From contig CM040097.1 of assembly GCA_022496805.1 (NCBI GenBank), positions 22,124,072 through 22,188,071 of the forward strand: a stretch of DNA of 64,000 nucleotides, given 5' to 3'. This DNA comes from Pohlia nutans. Lineage: Eukaryota; Streptophyta; Bryopsida; Bryales; Mniaceae. The position numbers and the translations under genes are program-made. Position 1 is the first letter of the stretch. Each line of letters begins with the position of its first letter. The notes under the pieces are model-generated. The model worked only from the letters and a program-made list of their open reading frames with translations. It did no database searches and had not been told where the DNA came from. This document shows positions 46,823 to 58,695 of this stretch, one piece after another.

Positions 46823-47820
46823 CTCGAATCACGACATAAAACTTACTAGCTAGTGTATGGTGTGCCTTTCTATCCATCCACAAACTAGGATCTTTATGCA
46901 TGAAAGAGATGCATAAGGAGGGATGAATGCACACATGTGGGTCACCCAAGTTTCCACCTATCACTGAAGATGGGTACCTACTAATAGGCCATATATGATG
47001 ATGAGGAATATGTTTGAAATTCTTCTCAAGGTTAAGGCAAATGTAGCACTAGTTTTTGGAAAGTCTAAAACACAACCTTCTCCCTTGCAATGTATTGTAC
47101 CTACAACCCTATTTTTCACACCTCATACTAAAACATTTATAACACTTACTACAATGGCTAACCGACCACGAAATTTTGCATATACCATGAAGCATTCTGG
47201 GCCAAATTTGATACCTTGGAAAAGCGTAGTTTATCGGAAATAATGCCAATTTATCAATTTTAAGTCCCTTTAAAAAAAAATCATATTCGCTACACAATAC
47301 CTGCCAAGGATTCAAATTTTTGATAGAAGGTAGAAGTTGCAATAAGGAACAATATAGTGTCTCAAAAAACATGATGTATGAAAGAAATTTGAATCAACTC
47401 GCAATGTTTCTCAAAAAAGTCAACTTGTAGAATGAAGTATATAAAAGTATGGTTACATGCTAAATTCTTTGAGCCAATTCTAAAGTTTGCCAAGTGAATC
47501 TAGAAAGCAAGTGCTTTGCTACTCTTATATGAAAAAACTGCATTATTTAGACATTCATATCATGTGAAGGAAGAAACAAATTCAACGCAGAGACAAACCT
47601 TGTCAACAGTCTGTGAGCATGTGATCCCATAAAGCGGTAACTGATCAACCGAAGAGATCGACTGTGGCCAATACGGCTGCACCGCGTGCAGATTCACGCG
47701 AACGCGCACACGCACGACACTTGGCAGCCTTGGCAGTCACTCTGCATTCTTTCCGGATGAGTTCACGCTGTGGACTCTCCACATAACGAATTCACAGTCT
47801 TCTTCCGTCCAGCGACATCA
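46823..47820. other. Upstream region of the plastid LEA gene
   Basis: No other gene seen. A TATA-like AATATAAATTC at about 47,819-47,829 lies about 165 bp upstream of the ATG at 47,989. Confidence 0.4.
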
Positions 47821-47988
47821 ATATAAATTCCTCCCTGCACTCTAGAGTGTCATCTCATTCAACCCGTAAGCTCATACTCTTCTGCAATCATCTGCATTGT
47901 CAATCTTAGCCGATTCCATCACCCAGCAGCATCTGGTCTTTCAGTTTTCGTTGTGACTACGCCCTAGTAAAAATCTCAGAGCATCCCA

Positions 47989-48858
47989 ATGGCGACCATG
48001 ATGGTGAGCGTGAACGTTGCAGCAGCAGGAGTGCAGCCTCTGAATGCCGCTACCAGTCAAGTGCACTTGGGCTCAGCCTCGCGCCTCGGCGGCTTCCGCT
48101 TGGCCAATGTGGCCCATTCCGGGGTCGCTTTGCGCACTTCTGGGCGCCCGGCCACCGTGGTGGTGCGAGCGGACGACAGCGTCACCGGCAAGGTGCAGGA
48201 CGCCGTGGGCGGCGCCGAGCGGAAGGTGCAGGAGACCGCCGGCGCTGCCAAGGACAAGGTGCAGGACGCTGCGGGAGCCGCCAAGGGCAAGCTCGAAGAC
48301 GCCGGCAACTACTTGTCGGGCAAGGCGGACGAGGCGCAGGACAGCGCCCAGGACGCCGGCAGAGATGTGCAGAAGCAGGCGGAGAAGCTGGGCGACAGGG
48401 CAGCCGATGCAGGCAGAGACCTGGAGGGCAGCGCAAAGAATGCAAGCAGGGATGCCCGCGGCGAGGCGGAGAATCTTGGCGTAAGTCTCTTGCAATTGGG
48501 TCCTTGTCTTCCTTGATTGCTCAGATTACAGTTTACCCCCCTAACTTGTCGCTCTTGCATTGTGGCGTCGGTTGTTGCTCTTGATTGTGAAGCAGTTGGT
48601 AGATTGTTTCGCAGCATGGAAGATTTGAATTGGAACTGAGACTGGTTGCTGTTTCGTTGGGTGCAGGACAAGGCTCAAAATGCAATTGAGGACGCGGGCG
48701 ACTCTCTGAAGCGCAATGCCGACAAGGCCACGAGCTCTGCAAAGGATGCTGGCAAGGATGTGCAGAGGAAGGCTGAGGATGCGGGTGACTCCGCCCGTGA
48801 CACGGCGCATGATTTGAAGAGGGATGCTCAGAAGGGCGCGGATCGCATCTCGCAATGA
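47989..48858 (+). CDS. LEA_4-like protein with probable chloroplast transit peptide
   Basis: Exons 47,989-48,480 and 48,667-48,858 (GGC|GTAAGT ... TGCAG|GAC) are in phase 0, 227 residues. The first 60 or so residues are rich in Ala, Ser, Thr, Val and Arg with almost no acidic residues (MATMMVSVNVAAAGVQ ... RTSGRPATVVVRA). That is a typical chloroplast transit peptide, with likely cleavage around VVRA|DD. The mature part is an 11-residue-type LEA repeat: KVQDAVGGAERKVQETAG, KDKVQDAAGAAKGK, KAQNAIEDAGDSLKRNADKA, ending DRISQ. COR15-like plastid LEA proteins stabilise membranes during freezing and drying; that role is inferred here. It is a different subfamily from the three MASYNQD copies. The ATG is the first in frame after a leader with stops. 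Confidence 0.85.
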
Positions 48859-49834
48859 GCGGAGTAGCGTGGCTATGGCGTCAGCGCCTGTGCATACTTG
48901 TGGATATAGTTAGAGTAATGTGCAGTGGGTAGGTGGAATTCCGAGATAGAACATTGTGCCTGCAATGGCAATGGAATCAATTCTTTGTGCTGGAGAGCAA
49001 CTTCACGTGTATGTTAAAAATCCGTTTCTGAGCTCATGTAAGGGAGAAGATGATTGTAGACCTCCGTTATCTCTTTGAATATCTGGAATACTCCTCTGCG
49101 GGTGATAAGTCAATTTTTGGGTTGGATAATTGTGACTTCGTCCTAGGCTATTCAATCAACTAGCAGCATCTGGCCTTTCAGTTTTCGTTGTGACTACGTT
49201 CTAGCGTTCAAAGGTGCACATGCTTGAAGTCATAGTTGACAGATCATTGCCTTGATAGAAATTAACCTCTGTCCTCATATTACTGTACTGTTATCCAAGG
49301 CTACGATGGTTCTAAATTTCTGCTGCACATGAAAAACTGTTCAATACAATAACTAAAAGACGAAACCCATCCTGCTTCAAGGTTACAGCATCAAAATCCA
49401 TAAAGTCACGTGTAGACTCTGCCTGAGGAAAACATGACCATTTTGTTATCGAAAACGCTGACAAGTGTGCAAGTAATGAACCTCTCCAAATTCAAATGTG
49501 CATGAAACCTCTCCAAACTTCGGTATATATGTGGTGTACTAGCTAGTGAATATGCTCCAGAAATAAATAAGGCCAAGCTTATCGGCTCAGAGTTTTATTT
49601 TTCCAGTTGCACATTCACAACGTAACACATAGACAGCTGCACAACTTTCACTACATATATAGACAGTTTTAAATAAAACCTCATGTAGTCATATTGAACT
49701 GGTTTGGAACATCAGATGAGCTATTTGGATGCAAACGGTCAAACACAACGCTGCTCTTGCCTTGTTGGGGTTGGAAAAATAATGATATCAATAGGAATGT
49801 TTTATGAACATGCTCAAATATTTTGAAGAAATGT
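48859..49834. other. 3' flank of the plastid LEA gene, with a copied leader fragment
   Basis: No gene. About 49,155-49,205 repeats the gene's own 5' leader (GCAGCATCTGG-CTTTCAGTTTTCGTTGTGACTACG; original at about 47,925-47,965). Confidence 0.6.
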
Positions 49835-49838
49835 TTAA

Positions 49839-50392
49839 CTCTTTAAGGACCGTGCATCCAAATAGTGGATGTTTGTTGGTCAAAGTCGATTTTGACTTTG
49901 AAGATGAAATTTTTTGCTATTACTTTCAATTGAGAAAATGAAGTTTATCAAGTCTAGTTTTCACTTCACTTTTCAGATCTTATAAATTTCAAGTATTGAA
50001 TATTTTATTCCTGTTGCAAGCTGTCTAGCTCAAGGTCTGAATTACATTGCATAGGATGTTCACCTTTTGAATTTTAAAATTTAAATTAAAAAATTCTACA
50101 GAAAATATATCATGTGATTCTCCATTGTATTTTTGCACATGTTCTAAAAAATTTATATTTTTTGAAGGTTTTTTGTAATTAATATGAATTTCTTGAAGTA
50201 TTTGACCTAAAAATTTGTAAAATGTTCATTTTGTATCAAAAAAATTGGACAACTTTAGGACTAATAGGAAACCTACAATTTCATGCATGAAAAACATGAA
50301 AAAAATATTTTAACAAATCTTGAAAGCTGAACTGTGTATGAAAGTGTAGTTTGACTATTCTATATTCTACAAAGGAATGGGACGTTAAAGGG
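49839..50392. mobile_element. TTAA-flanked MITE (piggyBac-like), copy H
   Basis: The element is 554 bp. The ends are CTCTTTAAGGACC and, on the other strand, CCCTTTAACGTCCC; TTAA at 49,835-49,838 and 50,393-50,396. Non-coding. Confidence 0.7.
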
Positions 50393-50396
50393 TTAA

Positions 50397-51724
50397 TATG
50401 CCCGGATATTATGATATCAGGCTGGGAATGCAAACAGTAACAACCAGATCCTCCATCTCCTCATCTGCTTGGAGGCTCAAAATTTTTAGCATGCAACCAT
50501 ACTTTTATACGGAGTATATTCCATTCTCCTAGTTGAATTGTACTAGTTGAACTCACGTACTCTCGTATCAATGCAATCATATCATTGTGATGTACAATGA
50601 TGAAAGTTAATTCCTATCAGAGGCATCCTTTCCAAGGCAGCTACCACTAACTATCAAAAAACTCATCTTGAGTTCTCGACCAGATTAGCTTGTCCGAACT
50701 CAAGCTATAACAGCACAAATTAAGCCACACTTGCATACTCAAACACTTCGTCATCAGTAGATTATCAATGCACAACAATATGATTTAAAAAGCACCTAGT
50801 ATTTATAGAACTCAAATTTCGAGGCTTGCCGTGAGACAAACTAATCGTGGCAGGTTGGTGGAACCAGTGTGAGTGAGTTTCTTCAATCAAGAGAGGCTCG
50901 GGGGTTTACTCTTAGTATATTTTGCGTATCATGTGTGAAAAAAGGGTATTTAAAAGTACCCTTAAAAATAAAAGTAATTTTTACTATAATTAGTAATATT
51001 TCAAGAATATTCTCATAATTATTCTTGTAATCAATTTTTAGCATCCTATATTAACGTAATTCATTTATAAAAATTACCTTCCTAGATTTATTTGGACCCT
51101 ATATTTTTTTGCACGCCATTTGTAATTTTTTGGAAGTAAACCCCCCGAGAAGAGAGGACAGACAAATCTTCAAGATAAGATCCATGTTCTAAATGCTTAC
51201 ACCTGAACGGATTCTGAGCCTTTACTATTGTTCATTCTATGGAAACTATACCATTACGATATAGAAATGACGAACATAAGAGTTATAATCCTTATATCCA
51301 CAATTTGCATGAAGTCATGGACTCCAGACTATGCATAGCTCACTTACAACGAAGATCAAAACTCCATGAGATCGAGACTGTGAAGCTAAGGATAACTCTG
51401 CTACAAATTTCTTTATATCACGGACCTGCTAGCCAGGTCAACATCCAAAATCAAAAACTCTGTAATTGTCCACAACATAATTGCAACAGCACGTACCAAT
51501 CAAACTGAAATACACAAATTAGTTCCAAAACAGCCGTCACTACAAGATTGTACAGTATATGCATGCAACAATGTGATTAATCAGGCAAGTAGCCACAATT
51601 GCATACAGAGACAAATCATCACTTCTAGGTTCTGACTAGATTATATATTTACCATTGCAAATACTATCAAGCACATGGTAATAGACCTCACAGTTCGAGG
51701 ACCATAATATTCCACAAATATTCC
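50397..51724. other. Intergenic, AT-rich
   Basis: No gene recognised. Confidence 0.35.
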
Positions 51725-51783
51725 TTCTGAGTGAGAATCATTTGTCATACTTCAATCCCTGCTCAAATGATTCTCACTCAGAA
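51725..51783. repeat. Perfect 20-bp hairpin
   Basis: TTCTGAGTGAGAATCATTTG at 51,725-51,744 and its exact reverse complement at 51,764-51,783, with a 19-base loop. It could be a small-RNA hairpin or a MITE remnant; it lies just 3' of the Root_cap gene. Confidence 0.75.
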
Positions 51784-52314
51784 CGATGTATCTACATTCG
51801 ACAAGTTAAATACGTGACCTACTTATCAGCATACCGACTCTAAAAACCTTAAACATTCAGGATGATGATCAGAGTGGCACGATCAGCGGCGGCAGGTGAT
51901 GCCGCCGGGCACTCCCGCCGGCAACCCGCTGCTGCCGCACACCGCCATGAAGCTCGGCATCGCAGATCCCTGCGGAATCGCACTCGCCGTGTACTGGCTC
52001 ACCTTGCAGTCCGTCGCCAGCAGCGACGAGCTCCCGAACCGATCCGCGCCGCCCATCACCGGCATCGCCACGCCGCGCTGCACCGGGTTCACAAACCCAG
52101 GCTGGTACGTCTGCCCCAGCACGCCGTTCACTGACGACGACAGGTTGTAGAACCGGAACTGCATGTCGAAGTGCGCGAAGCAGTCCTCGTCCGTGATCCC
52201 GTACTTGTGCACGCGATTCTCCTCCTTGCTGATCGGCACCACCGTCAGGGACACTCCCATCTTCTCCTTGATCACCAAGTCCACGGCGTTCGTGGCGCCG
52301 ATGCGGTTCAGAGT

Positions 52315-52653
52315 TATTGAACTAGTACGTTCATCCGTTTCATCCAGCTGATGAATGTATCGGTTAATGAATGTCAGCTGTCCTGTCTTCTAGGGTTTTA
52401 CTCTCAGTCGTCTCCGACCTGATATACTCCGTTCTCTCAGAAGATTAATATCTTTTTGTGTAGATACGTATCAGCGTAGGAGAAGAGTAGAAGCTCTCTG
52501 TCTCTGAAGATACACGGACTGTTATCTAACAGAGTGTGATCAATTGTATTACAGTTACATTGTATGAATAAAGTGTGTAGTAATTTTTTGTAGAAAATGT
52601 GTTGGAGTGTTTGCTGGTTGATTAATAGAAGAAGAGTAGCAGAAAATTCAATA
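52315..52653 (+). repeat. 5' LTR of the Copia element
   Basis: 339 bp, TATTGAA...TTCAATA. A likely polyadenylation signal AATAAA lies in GAATAAAGTGTG near 52,567. Confidence 0.93.
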
Positions 52654-52664
52654 GGTTATGGGCC
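52654..52664 (+). promoter_or_regulatory. Primer binding site (half initiator tRNA-Met type)
   Basis: GGTTATGGGCC starts directly after the LTR. It complements GGCCCATAACC, the anticodon stem-loop of plant initiator tRNA-Met, rather than the tRNA 3' end (which would give TGGTATCAGAG). This is the half-tRNA priming known from Drosophila copia. Confidence 0.75.
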
Positions 52665-52921
52665 AGTAGGATTGCTGTGAAGTATGAGTGATTAGCCAGC
52701 GTTCATGTTTCTTGATTGTCATATTTCCCTTCAGTATCTCTATCAAAGATACGACGATCTTAGTTAGTTTCTTTATAGTTAATAATTTTCTCATACATAT
52801 TGTTTCTCTGTTTTAGCATTTTCTTTTGAGTCTATTAGATTCTTAGTTTTTCTATTAGTCTATTACGATTTCTTTATCATAACGATTTTCCATTAGCGGA
52901 AGCGTGATTTTACGGTTAGTG

Positions 52922-55900
52922 ATGGAGCGATCGGAAATGGCCGGTATTAAGGTTTTTGATGGAGAAAAGTTTAACATCTGGAAGGGATCAATGGACATTT
53001 TATTCGAGTATAAGAAGGTCCATGACATTGTTTATGGAGTTGAGAAGATACCTCCAGAAACTACCTCAACACGAGAGCAGATCACAGTATGGAAGGACAA
53101 GAATGCACATGCTCGAATGCTCATTATGCAGGCAGTAAGCAGTCGAGTGATGGAAGATCTGATTTCATGCTCTATAGCCGCTCTTATGTGGTCGAAGCTT
53201 CGTGCTATACATCAACAGAAATCGGCAGAGAACATTTATCTCGTTACTGCAGACTTCTATGATTACAAGATGGCGAAAGGTGATAGTGTGCAAACATACC
53301 TCAATCACATTGAGCATAAGGCGAGTATTCTCAAATATCTTGGCCAACCACTTTCAAATTCACAGATTATTACAAAGATTTTCATGAGTCTTCCTCCAAG
53401 TTTTAACGACGTTCTTGCTGCTTGGGCGAATGTTCCTATTGCTGATCAAACAGTACCGACTATTACTACACGTTTACTACAACATGAGCAGATACTTAAG
53501 GCTCAGGGTGGAGCTGGTACCAGCGATACTGCTTTCTTCACGCGTGGACAGTCTAATTTCAACACGAAGAAGCTTTCTAAATTAGAACAACAAGCTGCTG
53601 ATAAACAGTACATTCAGAAGCTTAAGGAACGTACAAAGTGCTACAACTGTGGAGGTAGTAAGCATTGGTCAAAGGATTGCCCGAAACCTCCTCGCAACCG
53701 GAAAGACTCTAAGGAGAATAATACTCAATCTCATTCTCATAATTCCAGAGATAACAAGTATCACTCCAAGCAGAGTAATGCATGTGCTGTCGCCACTACA
53801 TCAGATAGTTCACCTGATAGTTCGCCTTTGAGTGCTACTTCTTGTGACGATGATTATGCTTTTGTCGTTATTTCGGTTATTTCGGAAGTATCTCAAGCCC
53901 TGTCCTGTATGGATAGTGATATTTGGTATGGTGACACTGGTGCGACCGAACACATGACGGACCGACGTGAGTGGTTCTCTAAGTTTAAACCAGTACCTCA
54001 AGGTTCTTGGTATGTGGCTGTAGCGGATGATCGGAGATTACCTGTCAGAGGCACTGGTACAGTCAAGATCATCCAAACCATCGATGGAAAAGAGAAGTCA
54101 GGTACTCTTCAAGGTGTTCTGTATGTCCCTGATCTTCGACGGAATCTATTCTCGATTGGCCTAGCTAATGAGCACGGCTTATCTTTTACCTCAAAGAGTG
54201 GGAGATGCGAGTTTCATCATGCTGAAGGTACTGGCCCGAAGGTTCTTGAAGGAATTTGTCATGGAAAGTTATTTATTCTTTCCTTCCGGGCGGTTCCCTT
54301 CACTCAGCCTCCTACAATTTCCTCTGGAAATCTGGTATCCACGTCACCATTTTCTCAGACTGGGAAGCATGATATTAATCTTTGGCATAAGAGAATGGCG
54401 CATGTCAATTTTGATACACTGAAGTTCATGTTTGACAAAGATTGTCTGGAGAATTTCTCTGTTACCAACTTCGATGTTTCTCCAAGTGTGTGTGAAGGCT
54501 GTGCTCTTCGAAAACAGCATAAGGCAATTTATAAGAGTGATCCAACAAAACAGCGAAGTATGATCCCTGGTGAGTTTCTTCATGGTGATATTGCTGGAAA
54601 AATGACTCCCTCAATTGGCAATTCCATTTACTACATTCTTTTCAAAGATGATAGTACGGCGTTTCGTTTCGTTCATTTTGCTCGGCATAAGAATGAAGCC
54701 CTTTCGTTTTTCCGGAAAATTCTCCGTATAGTGCAACATGATACTGGGAACTCTGTGGTTAAATTTCGATCAGATCGGGGGCAGGAATTTCTTAACGACG
54801 AATTTACTGAGTTACTGGATACAGAAGGAATCAAGCATGATTTGAGTGCTCCTTATACGCCTCAACAAAATGGATATATAGAGCGTGATAATCGCACAGT
54901 CTGTGAAGCTGCTAGAAGTATGTTACAAGCTCAGCACCTGCCACTAACTCTTTGGGCTGAGGCAGCAAATACCGCTGTTCACGTTTTGAATCGAACGGTG
55001 AATTCTCAGACAGGAGATCAGACTCCGTATGAGCTTTGGTACAGAAAGAAACCGAATATTTCTCATTACAGGATTTTTGGTTCTACTGCCTATATTCTTA
55101 CTGATAAGGATCATAGAACAAAATTTGAAGCTAAAGGGCAGCGTGTCATTTTTGTAGGATACAGTCCAACTAGTAAGGCCTGGCGATTTTGGAATCCCAG
55201 GACTAACAAGATTACCGAGAGTGCTGATGTTATTTTCGATGAACTTAGCCCTCCTTTTGATTATGTTTTAGAACAATCTGAGGCTCGTACTTTTCTTGTT
55301 GATCCCAATCCGATAGCACCTGATATCTTACCTATAGCCCTACCTCAAGGTCTTATAGATCAAATTGAGGTTGATAATACCAATTCAGAGGTCTCTGTTA
55401 TGTCCCCGGTTCTAACCGCTTCAGCAGACACGTTATCGTATCAGTCAGAGCCAACTACTGTTCACAGCCAACAGACAATATCAACAGTGGGAGTGCATAA
55501 TGGAAAGTATGAGTCGGAGTCACTAGTAGGCAAGACCAGTGGGAGTCCTCCTCTGGATGAACCGATTCATCCCCGTTTCAAGTCTATTAATGATTTAATG
55601 ACCCGTCCAGATATTCTACGACCACCTTATTCGAATGAAATTGATTTGGACTCTGATGAGCAACGGAAAGAGAAAGAATCTCATGCTTTTCTTACTGCTA
55701 CTGGAGAAGTTATTATGGAACCCCAGACGTATCAACACGCTTTGGCTTCTGACCATCCAGACGAATGGAAACAAGCTATGCAACGGGAATTTGATTCGTT
55801 GATTGACAACCGAACATGGGATCTCGTGCCTTTACCTAAAGATCGCAAGAAGGTGTAATGTAAATGGGTTTATAAAATCAAATATAAATCCTTTGGTGCT

Positions 55901-57265
55901 ATTGATAAATTCAAAGCGCGACTTGTAGCGAAGGGCTATTCTCAGAAACCTGGCATTGATTTTCAGGAAACCTTTTCTCCTGTAGTCAAACATTCATCTA
56001 TTCGGACAATTTTTGCTATTGCAGCTGCTCGCAAGATGAAGATGATTCAGTTTGACATCGGAACAGCGTTTCTGAATGGTGATTTGGATGAAGATATTTA
56101 CATGGCACAAGCCGAAGGTTTCATCAAACCTGGATCAGAAAAGCTTGTCTGCAAACTTCGTAAGAGCTTGTACGGATTACGCCAATCAGCCCGACAATGG
56201 AATATCACCTTTGATGCTTTCTTAAAAGCACACAATCTTGCTCCAAGTGAAGCTGATCTATGTGTTTACCATGATCCTGAGATGAATACTATTCTTGGTA
56301 TTCACGTCGATGATGGAGTAGCTGCTTCGACAAATTCAGATTTACTCGATATTATCATTGACCAGCTGGAGACCATCTTCAAGGTTGTGAAAGGCCCGAT
56401 GGATTATTATGTCGGTTTTCAGGTTCACATTGACCAGATCACCAACACCATCATTCTGCATCAAACCAGATATATCCTCGATGTTCTAAAACGTTTTGGA
56501 ATGGAGGATTGTGCTCCAATTTCCACACCTGTAGACGTCCATAACGTTTTATTTTCTTCGGCTGGCCCTCATGATGAAGATTTTATTGGACCGTATCAAG
56601 AAGCAGTGGGCTGCTTGATGTACGCTATGGTTTTGACTTGGATTGACATCACTTTTGCTGTTAGCAAAGTTTCTCAATTTTGCAATCATCCCAAACAATC
56701 ACATTGGACTGCGGTGAAACGGATTATGCGCTATCTTTGGGGAACTTTAAATTTTGGGCTTCAGTATTATGGTAATCAGGATGATCTTACTCTTTACGGT
56801 TTTGTGGACGCGGACTACAGTGGAGATCTCGATGATCGAAAATCTCGTACAAGATATGTGTACAAGCTTTCTCACAGTCCGATTTCTTGGACTTCTAGTC
56901 GTCAAGGCGTTACAGCTGATTCAACCACAGAAGCAGAGTTTGTTGCTCTGGCAGAAGCCTGTAAAGAAGGAATTTGGTTACGACGTTTACTTTTAAGTAT
57001 TGGCAATCCCCAGAATCTTTCGACACCGATCTATTGTGACAATCAGTCTGCTATTCGCCTTGTGAAGAATCCAGAATTCCACAAACGTACCAAGCATATT
57101 GATAGGAAATTTTATATTTCCAGGGAGAAATACCAGGTTGGACATGTCGATATTTTCTATGTCAACACTAAGGAGCAGGCTGCCGATTTGCTTACAAAAG
57201 CATTACCGAAGGAACAATTTTACAAACTCCGATCTCTTCTCGGCATGACAGCTGTTCATTCATGA
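52922..57265 (+). pseudogene. Copia gag-pol polyprotein with one internal stop
   Basis: A single frame runs from the ATG at 52,922 to the TGA at 57,265 (1,447 codons), interrupted by one in-frame TAA at 55,856-55,858. Domains by approximate residue: gag (1-230); zinc knuckle CYNCGGSKHWSKDC (240-253); aspartic protease DTGATEHM (338); integrase zinc region with HKRMAH and CEGCALRKQHK (about 488-535); integrase core with GDIAG, SDRGQEF and ERDNR (555-655); reverse transcriptase with FDIGTAFLNGDLDED and HVDDG (about 1043-1130), where the usual YVDD is HVDD; RNase H with DADYSGD and TTEAEF (from about 1296). The stop lies between integrase and reverse transcriptase, so this copy cannot make RT without readthrough or help from another element. 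Confidence 0.93.
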
Positions 57266-57372
57266 ACGAGTGGGAGATTACTTGTCAGTTTTTTAGTTTC
57301 TTTAGTACGTTCATTTGAACATCTGTTTTTTCCTTTTATTTTTCTGCTTCTGAAACAATGAACGAGTGGGAG

Positions 57373-57710
57373 TATTGAACTAGTACGTTCATCCGTTTCA
57401 TCCAGCTGATGAATGTATCTGTTAATGAATGACAGCTGTCCTGTCTTCTAGGGTTTTACTCTCAGTCGTTTCCGACCTGATATACTCCGTTCTCTCAGAA
57501 GATTAATATCTTTTTGTGTAGATACGTATCAGCGTAGGAGAAGAGTAGAAGCTCTCTGTCTCTGAAGATACACGGACTGTTATCTAACAGAGTGTGATCA
57601 ATTGTATTACAGTTACATTGTATGAATAAAGTGTGTAGTTCTTTCATAAGAAAATGTGTTGGAGTGTTTGCTGGTTGATTAATAGAAGAAGAGTAGCAGA
57701 AAATTCAATA
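57373..57710 (+). repeat. 3' LTR of the Copia element
   Basis: 338 bp, TATTGAA...TTCAATA, preceded by the purine tract AACGAGTGGGAG (57,361-57,372). Followed by the AGAGT target duplication. Confidence 0.93.
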
Positions 57711-58695
57711 AGAGTCATGTCTGCGTCAGGGGACACCCACGATGACGAGTCCACCGAGAAGGGGATCCCGTTGTAAGTGAGCTCCAGCTGGTCCATGCTT
57801 CTGTCCCACTTGGCCTCGCGCTTGGCGGCGATGGTGAGCGAGTGCGCGCCGTGCACGAAGCCCAGCGCCTGCACCCACGTGAAGTCGCGCGACCGGCCTT
57901 CGGAACGCTTGCCGATGAAGTGCGCGTTGATGTGCAGGTCGCTGTCAGAGACAAGGCAGAAGTCCTGGTCCTTGTGGCCGTGGAAGTAGAACATCACGCC
58001 GTCCCCACCCACGATCTTCGGGTCGCCGCACATGCCTCCCTTCTTCTTGCAGTCCGCTACACCCACATCCATCACCCAATCTCAGTTCCACAGCTCCCAT
58101 TGCCAAACATCATGTACACATATTACACAACTCTATTCTCGACACGACAGCGATGTGATCACTACACTGTACTACTGTAAGCAGTCACATCCAAAGAGGA
58201 ATTACCAATGCACATAACGTACTACCAATGTGGCTCACAGAAGTCGGTGATTCAAGTCTAGAATTCAAAACAAAGACAGATACAGAGTAGCCGAACATAC
58301 GTTTGCCGCCACCGTGGCCGGGGCTGGACCCGCCGTCGTGACCGGGGCTGGAACCGCCGTAGCCGGGGCTGGAGCTTCCCCCGTGATGGTCGTCTCCGCC
58401 TCCGCTGGGTGGGCTGGATGCTCCATGGCCTGGGCTGGATCCTCCGTTGGGTGGGCTCCAGGATCCTCCATGGCCTGGGCTGGAGTCCCCTGGGCTTCCA
58501 CCGGAGCTGGAACCGTCGTGACCGGGACTTGAACCGGAGCCCTTGGAGTCTCCATAGCCCGACTTACTGTCATCACCACCGGAGGAGCCTGATCCTGTGG
58601 CAGCAGCCTGGATGGCAAACATGGCTACCACGGCCACCACGAGCACGATCACAGCAGGCTTCATCATCTTCATATTGCCAACCTGACGACTCTAT

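Larger units (their letters stand above)
52315..57710 (+). mobile_element. Copia LTR retrotransposon inserted in the Root_cap gene
   Basis: A 5,396-bp element with a 339-bp 5' LTR and a 338-bp 3' LTR. Each LTR begins TATTGAA and ends TTCAATA. The target duplication AGAGT is at 52,310-52,314 and 57,711-57,715. The primer binding site GGTTATGGGCC at 52,654 complements the anticodon region of initiator tRNA-Met. A purine-rich tract, AACGAGTGGGAG, precedes the 3' LTR. Domain order gag-PR-IN-RT-RH defines Ty1/Copia. The LTRs differ by three substitutions plus one short altered block near GTGTGTAGT, so the insertion is fairly recent. It lies antisense to the host gene. Confidence 0.96.
51883..58673 (-). 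pseudogene. Secreted Root_cap-domain (LEA-related) gene split by a Copia element
   Basis: Minus-strand exon 1 is 58,673-58,301: signal peptide (MKMMKPAVIVLVVAVVAMF...), then a Gly/Ser/Pro/His-rich linker with SSPGHGG repeats. Exon 2 starts at 58,056 (TGTAG|CGG) and is cut at 57,711 by the Copia insertion, resuming at 52,314 and ending at the TGA at 51,883. Leaving out the insertion and one AGAGT copy gives 1,146 nt (382 codons) with no stop or frameshift, so the insertion is the only coding lesion. The domain has CKKKGGMCGDPKIVGGDG, FHG-KDQDFCLVSD, HINAHFIGKR, FTWVQALG, then NRIGATN, YGITDEDCFAHFDMQF, GVLGQTYQPGF and AMPVMGGADRF, matching the plant Root_cap family. Proteins of this family are secreted; their role is unknown. 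A second transposon sits in the leader (58,696-59,064). Confidence 0.85.
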
